The position numbers and the translations under genes were made by a program. A stretch of DNA of 64,000 nucleotides. Source: Acholeplasma laidlawii_A. Its GTDB lineage: Bacteria > Bacillota_I > Bacilli_A > Acholeplasmatales > Acholeplasmataceae. The notes under the pieces were generated by a model, which was given only the letters and a program-made list of their open reading frames with translations, was not told the origin of the DNA and made no database searches. The DNA is taken from assembly GCF_030166555.2 (NCBI RefSeq), contig NZ_CP126461.2, one strand, 5' to 3'. Below, piece after piece: positions 52,015 through 61,904 of the stretch. Each line of letters starts with the position of its first letter. Positions within the stretch are counted from its first letter, which is position 1.

Positions 52015-52129
52015 ATATGCGATTAGTTTATTGTAATTTAACTATATGTTTATATATAGTAAACAAATAGAGTTAATATGAAGACGATATTTTACAATGA
52101 GTAAACATATGTGAAGGAAGGTACAAATC

Positions 52130-53362
52130 ATGGCTTTTATTGAATTAAAAGATGTAACTAAAGAGTTTAATAATCAAGTAGTATTAAGGGGTATTGACCT
52201 AGAAATCAAAAGTAATGAGTTTGTCACCTTACTTGGACCATCTGGATGTGGGAAAACTACGACATTAAGAATTATTGGTGGTTTTATTGAACCAACAGGT
52301 GGTGAAGTCTTATTTGATGGTGTAGATATTTTAAAATTACCGGCTTATAAAAGACCAACAAATACAGTATTCCAAAGATATTCTTTATTTCCTCATTTAA
52401 ATGTTTTTGAAAACGTGGCATTTGGTTTACGTGTTAAAGACCAAAACCGTGAAGCAAAAAAAGAAATTACTACTTTAAAAGAAATCTATAAAAAACAAAT
52501 TGATGAACTACAATACAAGGTAGATCATGACAGAACAAGCAGTCTTGAATTAAAAAACCAAGTTAAATTAGAAAAGAAAGCATTAAAAGAAAAGCTTGAT
52601 CAAGATATTAAAGACCTACAAGCTACCTTTATTTCTAAAAAGAAATATGAATTTATCATTGAAGAAAAAGTGTCTAAATATTTAAAAATGGTAGGTCTTG
52701 ATGGTTATGAAAACCGTTCTATTTCTAAATTAAGTGGTGGTCAGATGCAACGTGTTGCAATCGCACGAGCACTGATTAATGAACCTAAGGTGTTACTATT
52801 AGATGAGCCACTTGCTGCACTTGATTTAAAACTACGTCAAGAAATGCAATATGAATTAAAAGAAATACAAAGAAGTGCTGGTATTACATTTATTTTCGTA
52901 ACGCACGATCAAGAAGAAGCTTTAACGATGAGTGATAAGATTGTAGTTATGAATAAGGGTGAAATTCAACAAGTAGGTACACCAGTTGATATTTATAATG
53001 AACCGATAAACCGATTTGTTGCAAACTTTATTGGTGAATCTAATATCGTATCAGGCATAATGAAACAAGATTATCTAGTACATTTTGATGGTTTCGATTT
53101 TGAATGTGTCGACAAAGGATTTGAAACCAATCAAGAAGTAGACATTGTTCTACGTCCTGAAGATTTAGATATTGTAGAGTTAGGTACCGGAAAAATTAGT
53201 GGTATAGTTGATAGTGTTGTTTTTAAAGGTGTACACTTCGAAATTGATGTGAAAACAGAACATAGAATTTATACAGTACATACAACAGATTTTAAAGCAG
53301 AAGGGATGAAAGTTGATCTAGACTGGTTCCCAGTAGATATCCATGTTATGGAGGTCTGGTAA
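52130..53362 (+). CDS. potA: Spermidine/putrescine ABC ATPase PotA
   Basis: 410 aa. Powers polyamine import. Walker A GPSGCGKT (36-43), Q-loop (VFQRYSLFPH, Gln82), signature LSGGQ (201-205), Walker B LLLDEP (~222-227) and a C-terminal TOBE-like domain (~300-410). An extra charged, coiled-coil-like segment of about 70 residues (~105-178) sits between the Q-loop and the signature. Most PotA proteins lack it, so this one is longer than usual. GAAGG Shine-Dalgarno; one-base overlap with potB. Confidence 0.95.
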   Translation: MAFIELKDVTKEFNNQVVLRGIDLEIKSNEFVTLLGPSGCGKTTTLRIIGGFIEPTGGEVLFDGVDILKLPAYKRPTNTVFQRYSLFPHLNVFENVAFGLRVKDQNREAKKEITTLKEIYKKQIDELQYKVDHDRTSSLELKNQVKLEKKALKEKLDQDIKDLQATFISKKKYEFIIEEKVSKYLKMVGLDGYENRSISKLSGGQMQRVAIARALINEPKVLLLDEPLAALDLKLRQEMQYELKEIQRSAGITFIFVTHDQEEALTMSDKIVVMNKGEIQQVGTPVDIYNEPINRFVANFIGESNIVSGIMKQDYLVHFDGFDFECVDKGFETNQEVDIVLRPEDLDIVELGTGKISGIVDSVVFKGVHFEIDVKTEHRIYTVHTTDFKAEGMKVDLDWFPVDIHVMEVW

Positions 53363-54231
53363 TGATTAATTTCCCTAAGAAGCAACAAAAACATCTGCAT
53401 AAAACACAAAAATTGAATTTTGAATTCTATTTAGGTGTTCCATATTATCTTATGATGATTTTACTGGTCATTATTCCAATTGGATTAATGTTACTTTATG
53501 CATTTACAACAGATTCAAACAGCTTAATTTCTATTAAGTTTACTATTGATAATTTTATTCAATTTTTTAAAGAGCCAACATTTATTTCAAGTATGTTAGA
53601 AAGTGTCTATTTATCTTTTTTCTCAGCTGTTATTTGTTTGGTGATTTGTTACCCATTAGCATTCATCTTAAGTAGAAGAAAGCTCATGACACAAAAGATA
53701 TTAGTATCTCTTATTACATCTAATATGTTTATTAACTCTTTATTATTAGCATATGCTGTACGCTCTATATTTGAAATGATTGGAACAACATTCTTTGGTG
53801 AAGCAAGATACTTACTAGGCACAGATTTAGCAATTATTACTGGTATGGTGTACTTATATTTACCCTTTATGTTATTACCAATTTATACACATATGTCTAA
53901 AATGGATAAAAACCTATTTGAATCTGCTGAAGATTTAGGTGCTAATAAACTTCAAACCATTTTAAGAGTCGTCATTCCAATGTCTTTATCAAGCGTTTTA
54001 ACTGGATTTATGATGGTATTCTTACCAGCATCTACAACACTAGTTATTACAAGATACTTAGGTAATGGTCAAAGAAAAATGATTGGTGACCTAATTGATT
54101 TAGCATTTAAAAATGGTAAATTTGGATATGGTGCAGCGATTGCATTAGTGCTTGCACTCATCTTACTGATATTTATCTTCTTAATTAAGAGGGTAGATAA
54201 ATATGAGGAGGTATTAGCTAATGAAGACTAA
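53362..54231 (+). CDS. potB: Polyamine ABC permease PotB
   Basis: 289 aa, six membrane helices. The EAA loop is visible as SAEDLGANKLQTILRVVIPM (~193-212), which contacts PotA. A positively charged N-terminus of about 25 residues precedes the first helix. GGAGGT Shine-Dalgarno in the end of potA; it overlaps potC by 11 bases. Confidence 0.94.
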   Translation: MINFPKKQQKHLHKTQKLNFEFYLGVPYYLMMILLVIIPIGLMLLYAFTTDSNSLISIKFTIDNFIQFFKEPTFISSMLESVYLSFFSAVICLVICYPLAFILSRRKLMTQKILVSLITSNMFINSLLLAYAVRSIFEMIGTTFFGEARYLLGTDLAIITGMVYLYLPFMLLPIYTHMSKMDKNLFESAEDLGANKLQTILRVVIPMSLSSVLTGFMMVFLPASTTLVITRYLGNGQRKMIGDLIDLAFKNGKFGYGAAIALVLALILLIFIFLIKRVDKYEEVLANED

Positions 54232-55006
54232 AGGTAAAATCTTTGCAGATATTTATATCTTTATCGTATTACTTACAGTTTTAATACCGTTAATCTCAAT
54301 GATTATATTCTCATTTAATCAATCGAATTCACTGATTGTATTTACAGGTTTCACATTTAATTGGTATGTTGATTTATTTACATCGAGATCTCTTAGAGAA
54401 CCTATCTTAAATACATTATTAGTTGCAGGTATATCTACCATGGCAGCAGTCATTTTAGGTACTTTAGGTGCGATGGCCTTATCTAAACAAAATCGTCTAT
54501 TTAGAGAAGTTGCATTATCTGTAAATAATATACCCATCCTTTCACCAGATATCTTAACTGCGGTCGCATTCTTTGTATTCTTAATTGCTTTTGGGATTGA
54601 ACGAGGACTTATGACTATGATTCTAGCCCATATATCTTTTTCAACACCTTACGCCCTTTTAGCAATTTATCCAAAAGTGCGTAGCTTAGATCCAAACCTT
54701 TTAGATGCTGCTTATGACTTAGGTGCAACACCGGGTAAAGCATTATGGAAAGTGGTACTACCACAATTAAGAGGTTCTATTGTAGCAGGTGCTGCAATCG
54801 CATTTACAATGAGTTTTGACGATTATATTATTTCTAAGTTTGCTAGTGGAGAGTTAGTAAATAATATTTCAACCTATATGTATTCACAGTCACACGGTAT
54901 TCGTCCAAACATTAACGCATTATCCACCATCATTATCTTTATTATTGGCATCAAAGTCATTCTAGACTATGTCAATTTAAGAAATAAAAAACACGAGGAA
55001 GAGTAA
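54221..55006 (+). CDS. potC: Polyamine ABC permease PotC
   Basis: 261 aa, six membrane helices. EAA loop AAYDLGATPGKALWKVVLPQ (~167-186), typical late AFTMSFDDYIISKFASG segment. Pairs with PotB in the membrane channel. Shine-Dalgarno GAGGAGG lies inside potB, four bases before potD. Confidence 0.94.
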   Translation: MKTKGKIFADIYIFIVLLTVLIPLISMIIFSFNQSNSLIVFTGFTFNWYVDLFTSRSLREPILNTLLVAGISTMAAVILGTLGAMALSKQNRLFREVALSVNNIPILSPDILTAVAFFVFLIAFGIERGLMTMILAHISFSTPYALLAIYPKVRSLDPNLLDAAYDLGATPGKALWKVVLPQLRGSIVAGAAIAFTMSFDDYIISKFASGELVNNISTYMYSQSHGIRPNINALSTIIIFIIGIKVILDYVNLRNKKHEEE

Positions 55007-55010
55007 AAAA

Positions 55011-56078
55011 ATGAAGAAAATATTTAGTTTAACATTTATTATGGCAGCATTATTTATATTAAATGCTTGTACATCGAATGCATTAGTAATTTATATGCCA
55101 AAAGAATATATCTCAGAAGATCTAATTGATGCTTTTGAACAAGAAACAGGCATTCAAGTCGCACTACGTTACTTTGATTCAAACGAAGTTTTACTTACAA
55201 ATGCTAAAGTAAACTCATACGATTTAATTATTCCATCAGACTATGCAATTGAAGAATTAGCGGCTGGGGATTATTTAAAACCACTTGATTGGGACCGTAT
55301 TGACTTTGATAAAGCTGATTTTTCAGTGAATTTATCTAATGCAATGGAACAATTAAATACCGATGGATTTGATATTTTAGAATATTCACTACCATATTTT
55401 TGGGGTACAGTTGGATTAATATATAACAATACTAAAACTGGTTTATATGAAGATCTTGTTGAAGAAGAATGGAATATCTTAAATAATCCAAACTATTCAA
55501 AAATGATTTATGATTCATCCAGAGATGCATTTATGGCAGCTTTATACGCTAATAATTTTGAAATGAAAAATGCAACATCAACTGAAGTAAATGTTGCTAA
55601 AAACTGGTTAATTGATGCATACTCAAAATCAAATGCATCTATAAAGTCAGATGAAATTTTAAGTGAAGCGATTGATAATAACACACCATATGATGTAGCA
55701 ATGGTTTACTCAGGTGATGCGGTATACATCTTACAAGAAAATGAAAAATATTCATACTTTGTACCAACTTGGACAAACGTATGGATTGATGGATATGTTA
55801 TTCCAACAAATACTAAACATGAAGATTGGGCATATGAATTTATCAACTTCATGTCCACTTATGATGCATTACTTGATAATGCAACAGAAATGGGTTATTC
55901 ACCAATTTCTGAAGCAGTTTACCAAAACTTATATCAAGATGAAGAATTTAACTGGGACAATGACCGTATTGGTTATGCATTCTCAGTGCCTTATACAAAC
56001 TTTGAATTCTTTAGATATGATGTAGAATTAAAGAAATTAATGGATGATGCATGGGAACTTGTCATCTTAAGTAACTAA
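55011..56078 (+). CDS. potD: Polyamine-binding lipoprotein PotD
   Basis: 355 aa. Surface solute receptor anchored by lipid: lipobox ILNAC with Cys20. The spermidine-binding fold has YMPKEYISEDLIDAFEQETG, YDLIIPSDYAIEELA, SLPYFWGTVGLIYN and a late WTNVWIDGYVIPTNTKHEDWA. In many mollicutes PotD is fused or lost; here it is a separate last gene of potABCD. Confidence 0.94.
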   Translation: MKKIFSLTFIMAALFILNACTSNALVIYMPKEYISEDLIDAFEQETGIQVALRYFDSNEVLLTNAKVNSYDLIIPSDYAIEELAAGDYLKPLDWDRIDFDKADFSVNLSNAMEQLNTDGFDILEYSLPYFWGTVGLIYNNTKTGLYEDLVEEEWNILNNPNYSKMIYDSSRDAFMAALYANNFEMKNATSTEVNVAKNWLIDAYSKSNASIKSDEILSEAIDNNTPYDVAMVYSGDAVYILQENEKYSYFVPTWTNVWIDGYVIPTNTKHEDWAYEFINFMSTYDALLDNATEMGYSPISEAVYQNLYQDEEFNWDNDRIGYAFSVPYTNFEFFRYDVELKKLMDDAWELVILSN

Positions 56079-56090
56079 ACCTAAATATAT

Positions 56091-56136
56091 AAACCTAATA
56101 GTAATCGATAAGATAAGTACTATTAGGTTTTTTTAT
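56091..56136 (+). terminator. Terminator of potABCD
   Basis: 13-bp perfect stem (56091-56103, 56118-56130) and seven T. Confidence 0.92.
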
Positions 56137-56219
56137 TAAACATAAATCATCGTGTATTATGTCACATAAGCGCATATTTATACGGGTTTTATGTTAAAAT
56201 ACATTTGAGGTAAATAATT

Positions 56220-56600
56220 ATGCAAAAGACACATACACAATATAAAAAACTAATGGAAGTGATGTATCAATATAGTTTACACAAGCATGTTGATTTTTTA
56301 GATTACACATTACTTGAAGATGCATCCAAAGAAGTTATTAATGGCATGATAGATGATTTGGAACATATAGATTTTTTAATTTCATCAACAATCAAAAACT
56401 ACACGATTGATCGTTTAAATTTAGTAGATTTAGCAATTATTAGAGTCGCTGTATATGCACTTTTAAAAGAAATCGATCCGGCTGAAATCGTGATTAACGA
56501 AGCCATTGAATTATCTAAAGAATTTACAGATTTAGATGATGAAAAGCAACACAAATTTAACAATAGTTTAATTGATAATATATATAAAAAAATTAAGTAG
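56220..56600 (+). CDS. nusB: Transcription antitermination factor NusB
   Basis: 126 aa all-helical protein. Late motifs RLNLVDLAIIRVAVYALL and DPAEIVINEAIELSKEF are NusB hallmarks. With NusE (S10) it binds boxA RNA in rRNA transcription. GAGGT Shine-Dalgarno. It begins a run nusB-xseA-xseB-tlyA-recN, an order known in Firmicutes. Confidence 0.93.
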   Translation: MQKTHTQYKKLMEVMYQYSLHKHVDFLDYTLLEDASKEVINGMIDDLEHIDFLISSTIKNYTIDRLNLVDLAIIRVAVYALLKEIDPAEIVINEAIELSKEFTDLDDEKQHKFNNSLIDNIYKKIK

Positions 56601-56605
56601 GGCAT

Positions 56606-57946
56606 ATGAACGAGCAAAAGTATTTAAGCGTTTCTGCACTAACTGAATATATTAAAGTCAAATTAGAAAATGATAACCATCTTAAACGCGTATTTTTAAA
56701 AGGTGAAATTTCAAATTTCACCCATCATGGTTCAGGACATCTATATTTCTCGTTAAAAGATGAAGATGCAGCAATCTCTGCAATGATGTTTAAAACGTAT
56801 GCATCTACATTAAGTTTTAAACCTAAAGCAGGGGATAAAGTTTTAGTAGAAGGTTATATTTCTTTATATAAAGCACGTGGTACGTATAGTATCTCGATTT
56901 TTTCTATGACGCTTGATGGTATTGGTGAGCTTTTCTTAAAATATGAACAAAATAGAAAGATGTTTCAAGAACTCGGCTATTTTGATGAATCACTAAAAAA
57001 ACCTATTCCTAAGTTTCCTAAGATTATTGCAGTCATTACATCTGAAACTGGTGCAGTGATTCAAGATATAAAAACGACCATTTCAAGACGTTATTTACTT
57101 GCAAAAATTGAACTCTATCCCATTTTAGTTCAAGGTGAGGGCTCTAAAGATGATATTGTTAAAACACTAGCAAGAGTCAACAAAGAAAGTCAAGCAGATG
57201 TCATTATCTTAGGACGCGGAGGTGGCTCGATTGAAGACTTATGGAGTTTTAATGAGGCTGAAGTCGTTGTTGCAATTCATCAGTCTAAAATACCCGTTAT
57301 TACAGCGATAGGACATGAAACAGACACAACCCTATCTGATTATGTTTCAGACTTACGTGCACCAACACCAACAGCTGCAGCAGAACTTGCTACACCAAAT
57401 ATGGTCGACTTAATTAAAGAAATAAAAGACAAAGTTCAATTAAGTCAGTACTATATGAATGAGCGTATAAAAAACTATACACAATTATTACTAAATTTAG
57501 ATGAAAGACTTGAACTTGCAAGTCCTAAATCCAAGTTAGAGTTAGAACATAAACAAATTGATAACTTAACATCTAAATTAACGTACTTTTATAAGTCAAA
57601 ACTAACAGATAACTTAAATCAGGTTAGACTTTTGAGTCAAAGACTTACATCGCCTGATGAAAAAATAGAGCGTTATAAAGAACGTATAGAAACTTTAACA
57701 TCAAGAATAAACCTTTTATATAAGAAGCAAGTAGATTTGAAAACTTACGAATATCAATCAAGTTTAAAGCAACTACAAGGACTAGATCCATTACGTATTA
57801 TGCAAAGAGGTTTCTCATTAACAACCAAAAATCAAAAAGTGATTACAAGTATAGAACAAATTAACACGAATGATGAATTAGATATTCAATATAAAGATGG
57901 TACAGCCAAAGTTAAAGTATTAAGCAAGGAAGGTAAACACATATGA
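56606..57946 (+). CDS. xseA: Exonuclease VII large subunit XseA
   Basis: 446 aa. Degrades single-stranded DNA with XseB. N-terminal OB fold (LSVSALTEYIK, FLKGEISNFTHHGSGHLYFSLKD), catalytic-domain motifs VITSETGAVIQDI, GRGGGSIEDLWSFNEAEV and PVITAIGHETDTT, then a C-terminal coiled coil (~270-390). TAGGG Shine-Dalgarno, overlaps xseB by four bases. Confidence 0.96.
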   Translation: MNEQKYLSVSALTEYIKVKLENDNHLKRVFLKGEISNFTHHGSGHLYFSLKDEDAAISAMMFKTYASTLSFKPKAGDKVLVEGYISLYKARGTYSISIFSMTLDGIGELFLKYEQNRKMFQELGYFDESLKKPIPKFPKIIAVITSETGAVIQDIKTTISRRYLLAKIELYPILVQGEGSKDDIVKTLARVNKESQADVIILGRGGGSIEDLWSFNEAEVVVAIHQSKIPVITAIGHETDTTLSDYVSDLRAPTPTAAAELATPNMVDLIKEIKDKVQLSQYYMNERIKNYTQLLLNLDERLELASPKSKLELEHKQIDNLTSKLTYFYKSKLTDNLNQVRLLSQRLTSPDEKIERYKERIETLTSRINLLYKKQVDLKTYEYQSSLKQLQGLDPLRIMQRGFSLTTKNQKVITSIEQINTNDELDIQYKDGTAKVKVLSKEGKHI

Positions 57947-58128
57947 GTGAAAAACTTACATTTGAAGAAACAATTAAAAAGTTAGAAGAAGTTGTTAAGC
58001 AACTTGAAAGTAAAGATATTTCTTTAGAACAATCTATTGAAAAATATCAAGAAGGCTTAAAATTATCCAAATCATTATATGAAATGATTAAAGCAGCTGA
58101 ATCTTTAATTGTTGAAGTTAAATCTTGA
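57943..58128 (+). CDS. xseB: Exonuclease VII small subunit XseB
   Basis: 61 aa two-helix protein: LTFEETIKKLEEVVKQLE, then SLEQSIEKYQEGLKL. Several copies bind the XseA coiled coil. ATGA overlap with xseA; its TGA stop overlaps the TTG start of tlyA. Confidence 0.95.
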   Translation: MSEKLTFEETIKKLEEVVKQLESKDISLEQSIEKYQEGLKLSKSLYEMIKAAESLIVEVKS

Positions 58129-58823
58129 GATTAGATAAATATTTAACAGACCACTATAAAGACATTACACGTTCACAGTTTAGTGACTTTATTAAGCGTG
58201 GTTTTATAACTGTTGATGATAAAGTAATAAGCAAACCATCTTTTGATGTGCTTGAACACCACGTTGTGAAATTCAATAAAGACGAGGTCTTTGTTTCACG
58301 TGGCGGTGAAAAATTAGAACATGCAATTGATGTTTTTGGTATAGATATTTCTAACAAAGTCGTTATCGATGTCGGTGCATCGACCGGTGGGTTTACTCAA
58401 AGTGTATTAAACCATGGTGCAAAACATGTTTATGCATATGATGTAGGTACAGATCAGTTAGCCAAAAGCTTACGTAGTGATGTACGTGTCTCATGGTTTG
58501 AACAAACAAATATATTAGATGTTAATCTACCCGAAAATGATCTGATTGTTATAGATGTATCCTTTACATCGGTATTACCAATTTTAAGCCATGTCACACC
58601 TTTTGCAAAAGAGATCATCTTTTTACTTAAACCTCAATTTGAGACAACAAAGGATATGCTTAAAAAAGGTATATTAAAATCAGAAAAAGAAATATCTAAA
58701 ATCATTGAAAAAACAACCCAACACTTAAAGTCATTATCATTACAAATCTTAGGTTTTACACCAAGTCCAATAACCGGCAAAGATGGAAACCAAGAGTATT
58801 TAATTTACTGTACAAGGAGTTAA
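58125..58823 (+). CDS. tlyA: TlyA-family rRNA methyltransferase
   Basis: 232 aa. S4 RNA-binding domain (1-60) and FtsJ-like SAM domain with VIDVGASTGGFTQ (80-92), IVIDVSFTS and FLLKPQFE. In the TlyA family it 2'-O-methylates rRNA; the old name is hemolysin A. Start is TTG at 58125, overlapping the xseB stop (TTGA), where RLDKYL begins family similarity. Confidence 0.93.
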   Translation: MRLDKYLTDHYKDITRSQFSDFIKRGFITVDDKVISKPSFDVLEHHVVKFNKDEVFVSRGGEKLEHAIDVFGIDISNKVVIDVGASTGGFTQSVLNHGAKHVYAYDVGTDQLAKSLRSDVRVSWFEQTNILDVNLPENDLIVIDVSFTSVLPILSHVTPFAKEIIFLLKPQFETTKDMLKKGILKSEKEISKIIEKTTQHLKSLSLQILGFTPSPITGKDGNQEYLIYCTRS

Positions 58824-58826
58824 TAC

Positions 58827-60470
58827 ATGCTAAATTATCTAGAAGTTAAAAAATTCGCTTTAATTGATGATTTAAATATCGAGTTTAAGCATGGTTTAAC
58901 ATCATTAACTGGAGAAACTGGTAGTGGTAAATCGATTCTTTTAGAGTCTTTACAATTGTTATTTGGAAAGCGTTCAGATGCTGAGTATATTAGGACTGGT
59001 ACAACGAAAGCAACCGTTCTAGGTAGATTTAGTCTAACACCAAATCAAGCAAGAGATTTAGACTTACCCAATGATATTACACTGAGTAGAGAAATAGACC
59101 AATCAGGTAGACATCTAGTAAAACTAAATGATGAAACAATCACCCTTGAAAGACTTAGACAAATTACGAATAAGATTGGCTTAATTCATGGACAAAATGA
59201 TACCTATCAATTACTAGATAAATCTACCTATGTATCTTTCATTGACTTATTAGATCAAGTAGAGATCAACAAATTACTACAACATTATTTACTCAAAAGA
59301 AGTACTTATTTAGATGCTTTAAAGGCATTTGAAAACTTAAAAAATAAGAAACAAGAAACTCAAGAACGCGCTGAATTTTTAAAGTTTCAAATCAACGAGT
59401 TAAAATCTTATAATCTAGTCTTAGGAGAAAAACAGGAATTAGAGGAAAAAGTTCAAAGATTAAAAAACTTTGATAGTATTCAGCAAGCACTAAAGCTAAG
59501 TTATGACACCTTTAATGGGCAATTTTTTCAAACAGATCTTTTATATGATGCGTACAAACAAATGTCTAAAATTGCTGTATATGATAATGAATATAAAGAA
59601 ATATCAAAACTTCTTGAAGAAAGTTATTATAACTTAGAAGAAGCTAAAAAAAGTGTTGAATCTTCATTAGATAGTCTAGATTTTGATAGTGATGCATACA
59701 ATAATTATCAAGAACGTTTGTATGAACTATCTAAAATAGAGACGAAATATGCAAAATCAAATGATGATTTAGTCAAGTACCTTGAAGAGATGACTGATGA
59801 GCTATTAATGAGTGAAGACTTTGATGGGTATTTGAAAATAGCTAAATCAAAACTGGATACACATTATGATGAAGCTTACAAACTTGGTGAAAAACTAAGT
59901 AGTTATAGAAAAAAACTAGCACTTAAGCTAGAAAAAGAATTAACTCAGTCCTTACATGAACTTGATTTAGAAAAGGCAGTTTTTAAAATTGAGTTTGAAG
60001 CCTTAAAACCTCAGATGGTATTAGGTGAGGATGGACTAGATTCAGTAGAGTTTATGATATCACTCAATGAAGGTGAACCCCTCAAAGCACTTGCTAAAGT
60101 AGCTAGTGGTGGTGAAAAAGCTAGATTTATGTTTGCATTAAAATCACTTTATGCCACAAATAGTGACTTAAGTCTCTTAGTTTTTGATGAGATTGACATT
60201 GGTATATCCGGAAAAACTGCAACAAAAATGGCAAATGTGATGAAACGCCATGCTAAAACGATGCAAATACTCGTGATAACACACTTACCACAAGTAGCTG
60301 CAAAGGCTGATTATCATTATGCAATCTATAAAGAATTAGTTGATAAACGTATGCAAACTCAAATTAATATCCTAAATTTTGAAGAACGTACTTTAGTAAT
60401 CGCTAGTATGTTGTCTGATGATGAAATTACGCCGTTTGCGATTGAACAGGCAAAAAAACTATTATCATAA
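58827..60470 (+). CDS. recN: DNA repair protein RecN
   Basis: 547 aa SMC-like ATPase of double-strand break repair. Walker A GETGSGKS (29-36), two coiled-coil arms (~155-340), signature ASGGEKAR (~426-433), Walker B LLVFDEIDIGISG and HLPQVAAKADYHY. AAGGAG Shine-Dalgarno, three bases after tlyA. Confidence 0.96.
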   Translation: MLNYLEVKKFALIDDLNIEFKHGLTSLTGETGSGKSILLESLQLLFGKRSDAEYIRTGTTKATVLGRFSLTPNQARDLDLPNDITLSREIDQSGRHLVKLNDETITLERLRQITNKIGLIHGQNDTYQLLDKSTYVSFIDLLDQVEINKLLQHYLLKRSTYLDALKAFENLKNKKQETQERAEFLKFQINELKSYNLVLGEKQELEEKVQRLKNFDSIQQALKLSYDTFNGQFFQTDLLYDAYKQMSKIAVYDNEYKEISKLLEESYYNLEEAKKSVESSLDSLDFDSDAYNNYQERLYELSKIETKYAKSNDDLVKYLEEMTDELLMSEDFDGYLKIAKSKLDTHYDEAYKLGEKLSSYRKKLALKLEKELTQSLHELDLEKAVFKIEFEALKPQMVLGEDGLDSVEFMISLNEGEPLKALAKVASGGEKARFMFALKSLYATNSDLSLLVFDEIDIGISGKTATKMANVMKRHAKTMQILVITHLPQVAAKADYHYAIYKELVDKRMQTQINILNFEERTLVIASMLSDDEITPFAIEQAKKLLS

Positions 60471-60476
60471 TAAAAA

Positions 60477-60508
60477 AATGAACTTATAAAGTAAGTTCAT
60501 TTTATTTA
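60477..60508 (+). terminator. Terminator of nusB-recN unit
   Basis: AATGAACTTA/TAAGTTCATT (60477-60486, 60492-60501), then TTATTTATT. Confidence 0.88.
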
Positions 60509-60525
60509 TTAAAAGGTATTGTTAA

Positions 60526-60705
60526 TTAACTAAAAAAGTTAACGACTGCGATGATTGCACCAATTAAAATTACTGCAATTGTTCCGAAAATGATAAGCCC
60601 TATAACAATTTTTCCCCATAGAGATTCACTTGGATCTTTAAATACGTATGTATCTTTCTTTGCAACTGATTGTTGTTTTTTAGAAACAGAATTCTTTTTT
60701 GCCAT
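60526..60705 (-). CDS. 59-aa single-helix membrane protein
   Basis: 59 aa on the minus strand. A Lys/Gln/Ser-rich N-terminus (AKKNSVSKKQQSVAKKDTY) is followed by VFKDPSESLWGKIVIG and one hydrophobic helix (~33-55). Good Shine-Dalgarno (TTGGAGTGAT) and ATG at 60703-60705. No known function. The layout (basic tail, DPxExxWGK, one helix) recalls small Firmicute DUF4044-type proteins, but I am not sure. Divergent from dinB, with about 70 bases between the starts. Confidence 0.75.
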   Translation of the reverse strand: MAKKNSVSKKQQSVAKKDTYVFKDPSESLWGKIVIGLIIFGTIAVILIGAIIAVVNFFS

Positions 60706-60773
60706 GTTATCACTCCAAAATAATTTGTCTTATGATATTATACTATATAATATGTATTAAAGGAAGTTTTAAT

Positions 60774-61883
60774 TTGAAAAAATCATATAAAGTTATATTT
60801 CATATTGATTTAAACGCTTTCTACGCTACATGTGCCATGATTAAAGAGCCACATTTGAAGCATAGGGTTTTTGTTGTTGGTGGACAATCCTCTCAACCAA
60901 GAGGTGTTGTATCAACAGCAAGCTATAAAGCTAGAAAATATGGCATACATGCTGGCATGAGCATGTTAGACGCTTTAAATAAATTTCCTAGACTACTTAT
61001 AGTACCTGTTGACTTTAAATTTTACAGAGAAATGTCAAACAAATTTATGGAAGTTTTGGATTCTTATTCAGATTTAGTCCTTCAAGCATCCATTGATGAG
61101 GCGTTTTTAGATATGACCAAAGCATCTGAGGAGATACATCCAATTAAGTTAGCTAAAAAGATTCAAAAAGAACTGGTTGATAAATACCAACTACCAACAT
61201 CTATTGGTATCGCACCGACCTTATTTTTAGCCAAAATGGCTAGTGATATGAAAAAGCCATTAGGTATTACAGTATTAAGAAAAAGAGATGTAGAAAAGTT
61301 ACTATATCCTTTAAGTGTTGCTGACATATATGGTATTGGTAAACAAACATACCCAAAACTCATGGCTCTTGGCATCAATTTGATAAAGGACTTTATGGAC
61401 TTATCTAACTTACCAAAGATCACACGTGTGATGAAAGAAGAAACTTATTATAGTTTTAGAGAATATATCTTAGGTAATAGTTCTAATGTTGTTGATCCTG
61501 ATAAATACCGCTTACCAAAATCCATTTCTGCTGAAACTACATTTAATACAAATATCGACGAACCGTCCGTTATATTAGACATCATTATGTCTCAACTAGA
61601 TGAATCCCTAGCTAGACTAAAGAAATATAACATGCTTACAAAAACAGTTGGATTTAAACTCAAATCCAGTGATTTTAAATCCATTACCCGTTCTAAAACA
61701 CTAGAAGATTATACAAATGATCCTGAAATTATCAAATATGAACTGACATCACTTTTTGAAAATGAATTTGAAGGTGGGGTTTATCGTTTAGCTGGTGCAT
61801 CATTAAGTAACTTAATTTTACACAGAGATAATGAAATTCCTTTTAATCTGTTCACGTATGAAAAGTTTATCACTAAATTATGA
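60774..61883 (+). CDS. dinB: DNA polymerase IV (Y family)
   Basis: 369 aa. Translesion DNA synthesis. Palm motif FHIDLNAFYATC with Asp12, then VSTASYKARKYGIHAGM, SIDE (106-109) with the catalytic acids, the IGIAPTLFLAKMASDMKKP motif and the HhH region ADIYGIGKQTYPKL. Start is TTG at 60774 with AAAGGAAG upstream; an upstream in-frame ATG lies within the divergent gene and is unlikely. No C-terminal clamp motif is obvious. Confidence 0.93.
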   Translation: MKKSYKVIFHIDLNAFYATCAMIKEPHLKHRVFVVGGQSSQPRGVVSTASYKARKYGIHAGMSMLDALNKFPRLLIVPVDFKFYREMSNKFMEVLDSYSDLVLQASIDEAFLDMTKASEEIHPIKLAKKIQKELVDKYQLPTSIGIAPTLFLAKMASDMKKPLGITVLRKRDVEKLLYPLSVADIYGIGKQTYPKLMALGINLIKDFMDLSNLPKITRVMKEETYYSFREYILGNSSNVVDPDKYRLPKSISAETTFNTNIDEPSVILDIIMSQLDESLARLKKYNMLTKTVGFKLKSSDFKSITRSKTLEDYTNDPEIIKYELTSLFENEFEGGVYRLAGASLSNLILHRDNEIPFNLFTYEKFITKL

Positions 61884-61904
61884 TATAATTATGGAGGTGA
61901 AAAT

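Larger units (their letters stand above)
51830..52129. other. 300-base gap before potABCD
   Basis: Holds the terminator of the 62-aa gene, a strong promoter for potA and an AT-rich leader of about 110 bases with a weak inverted repeat (ACTATAT/ATATAGT near 52039-52060). No gene is supported. Confidence 0.6.
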
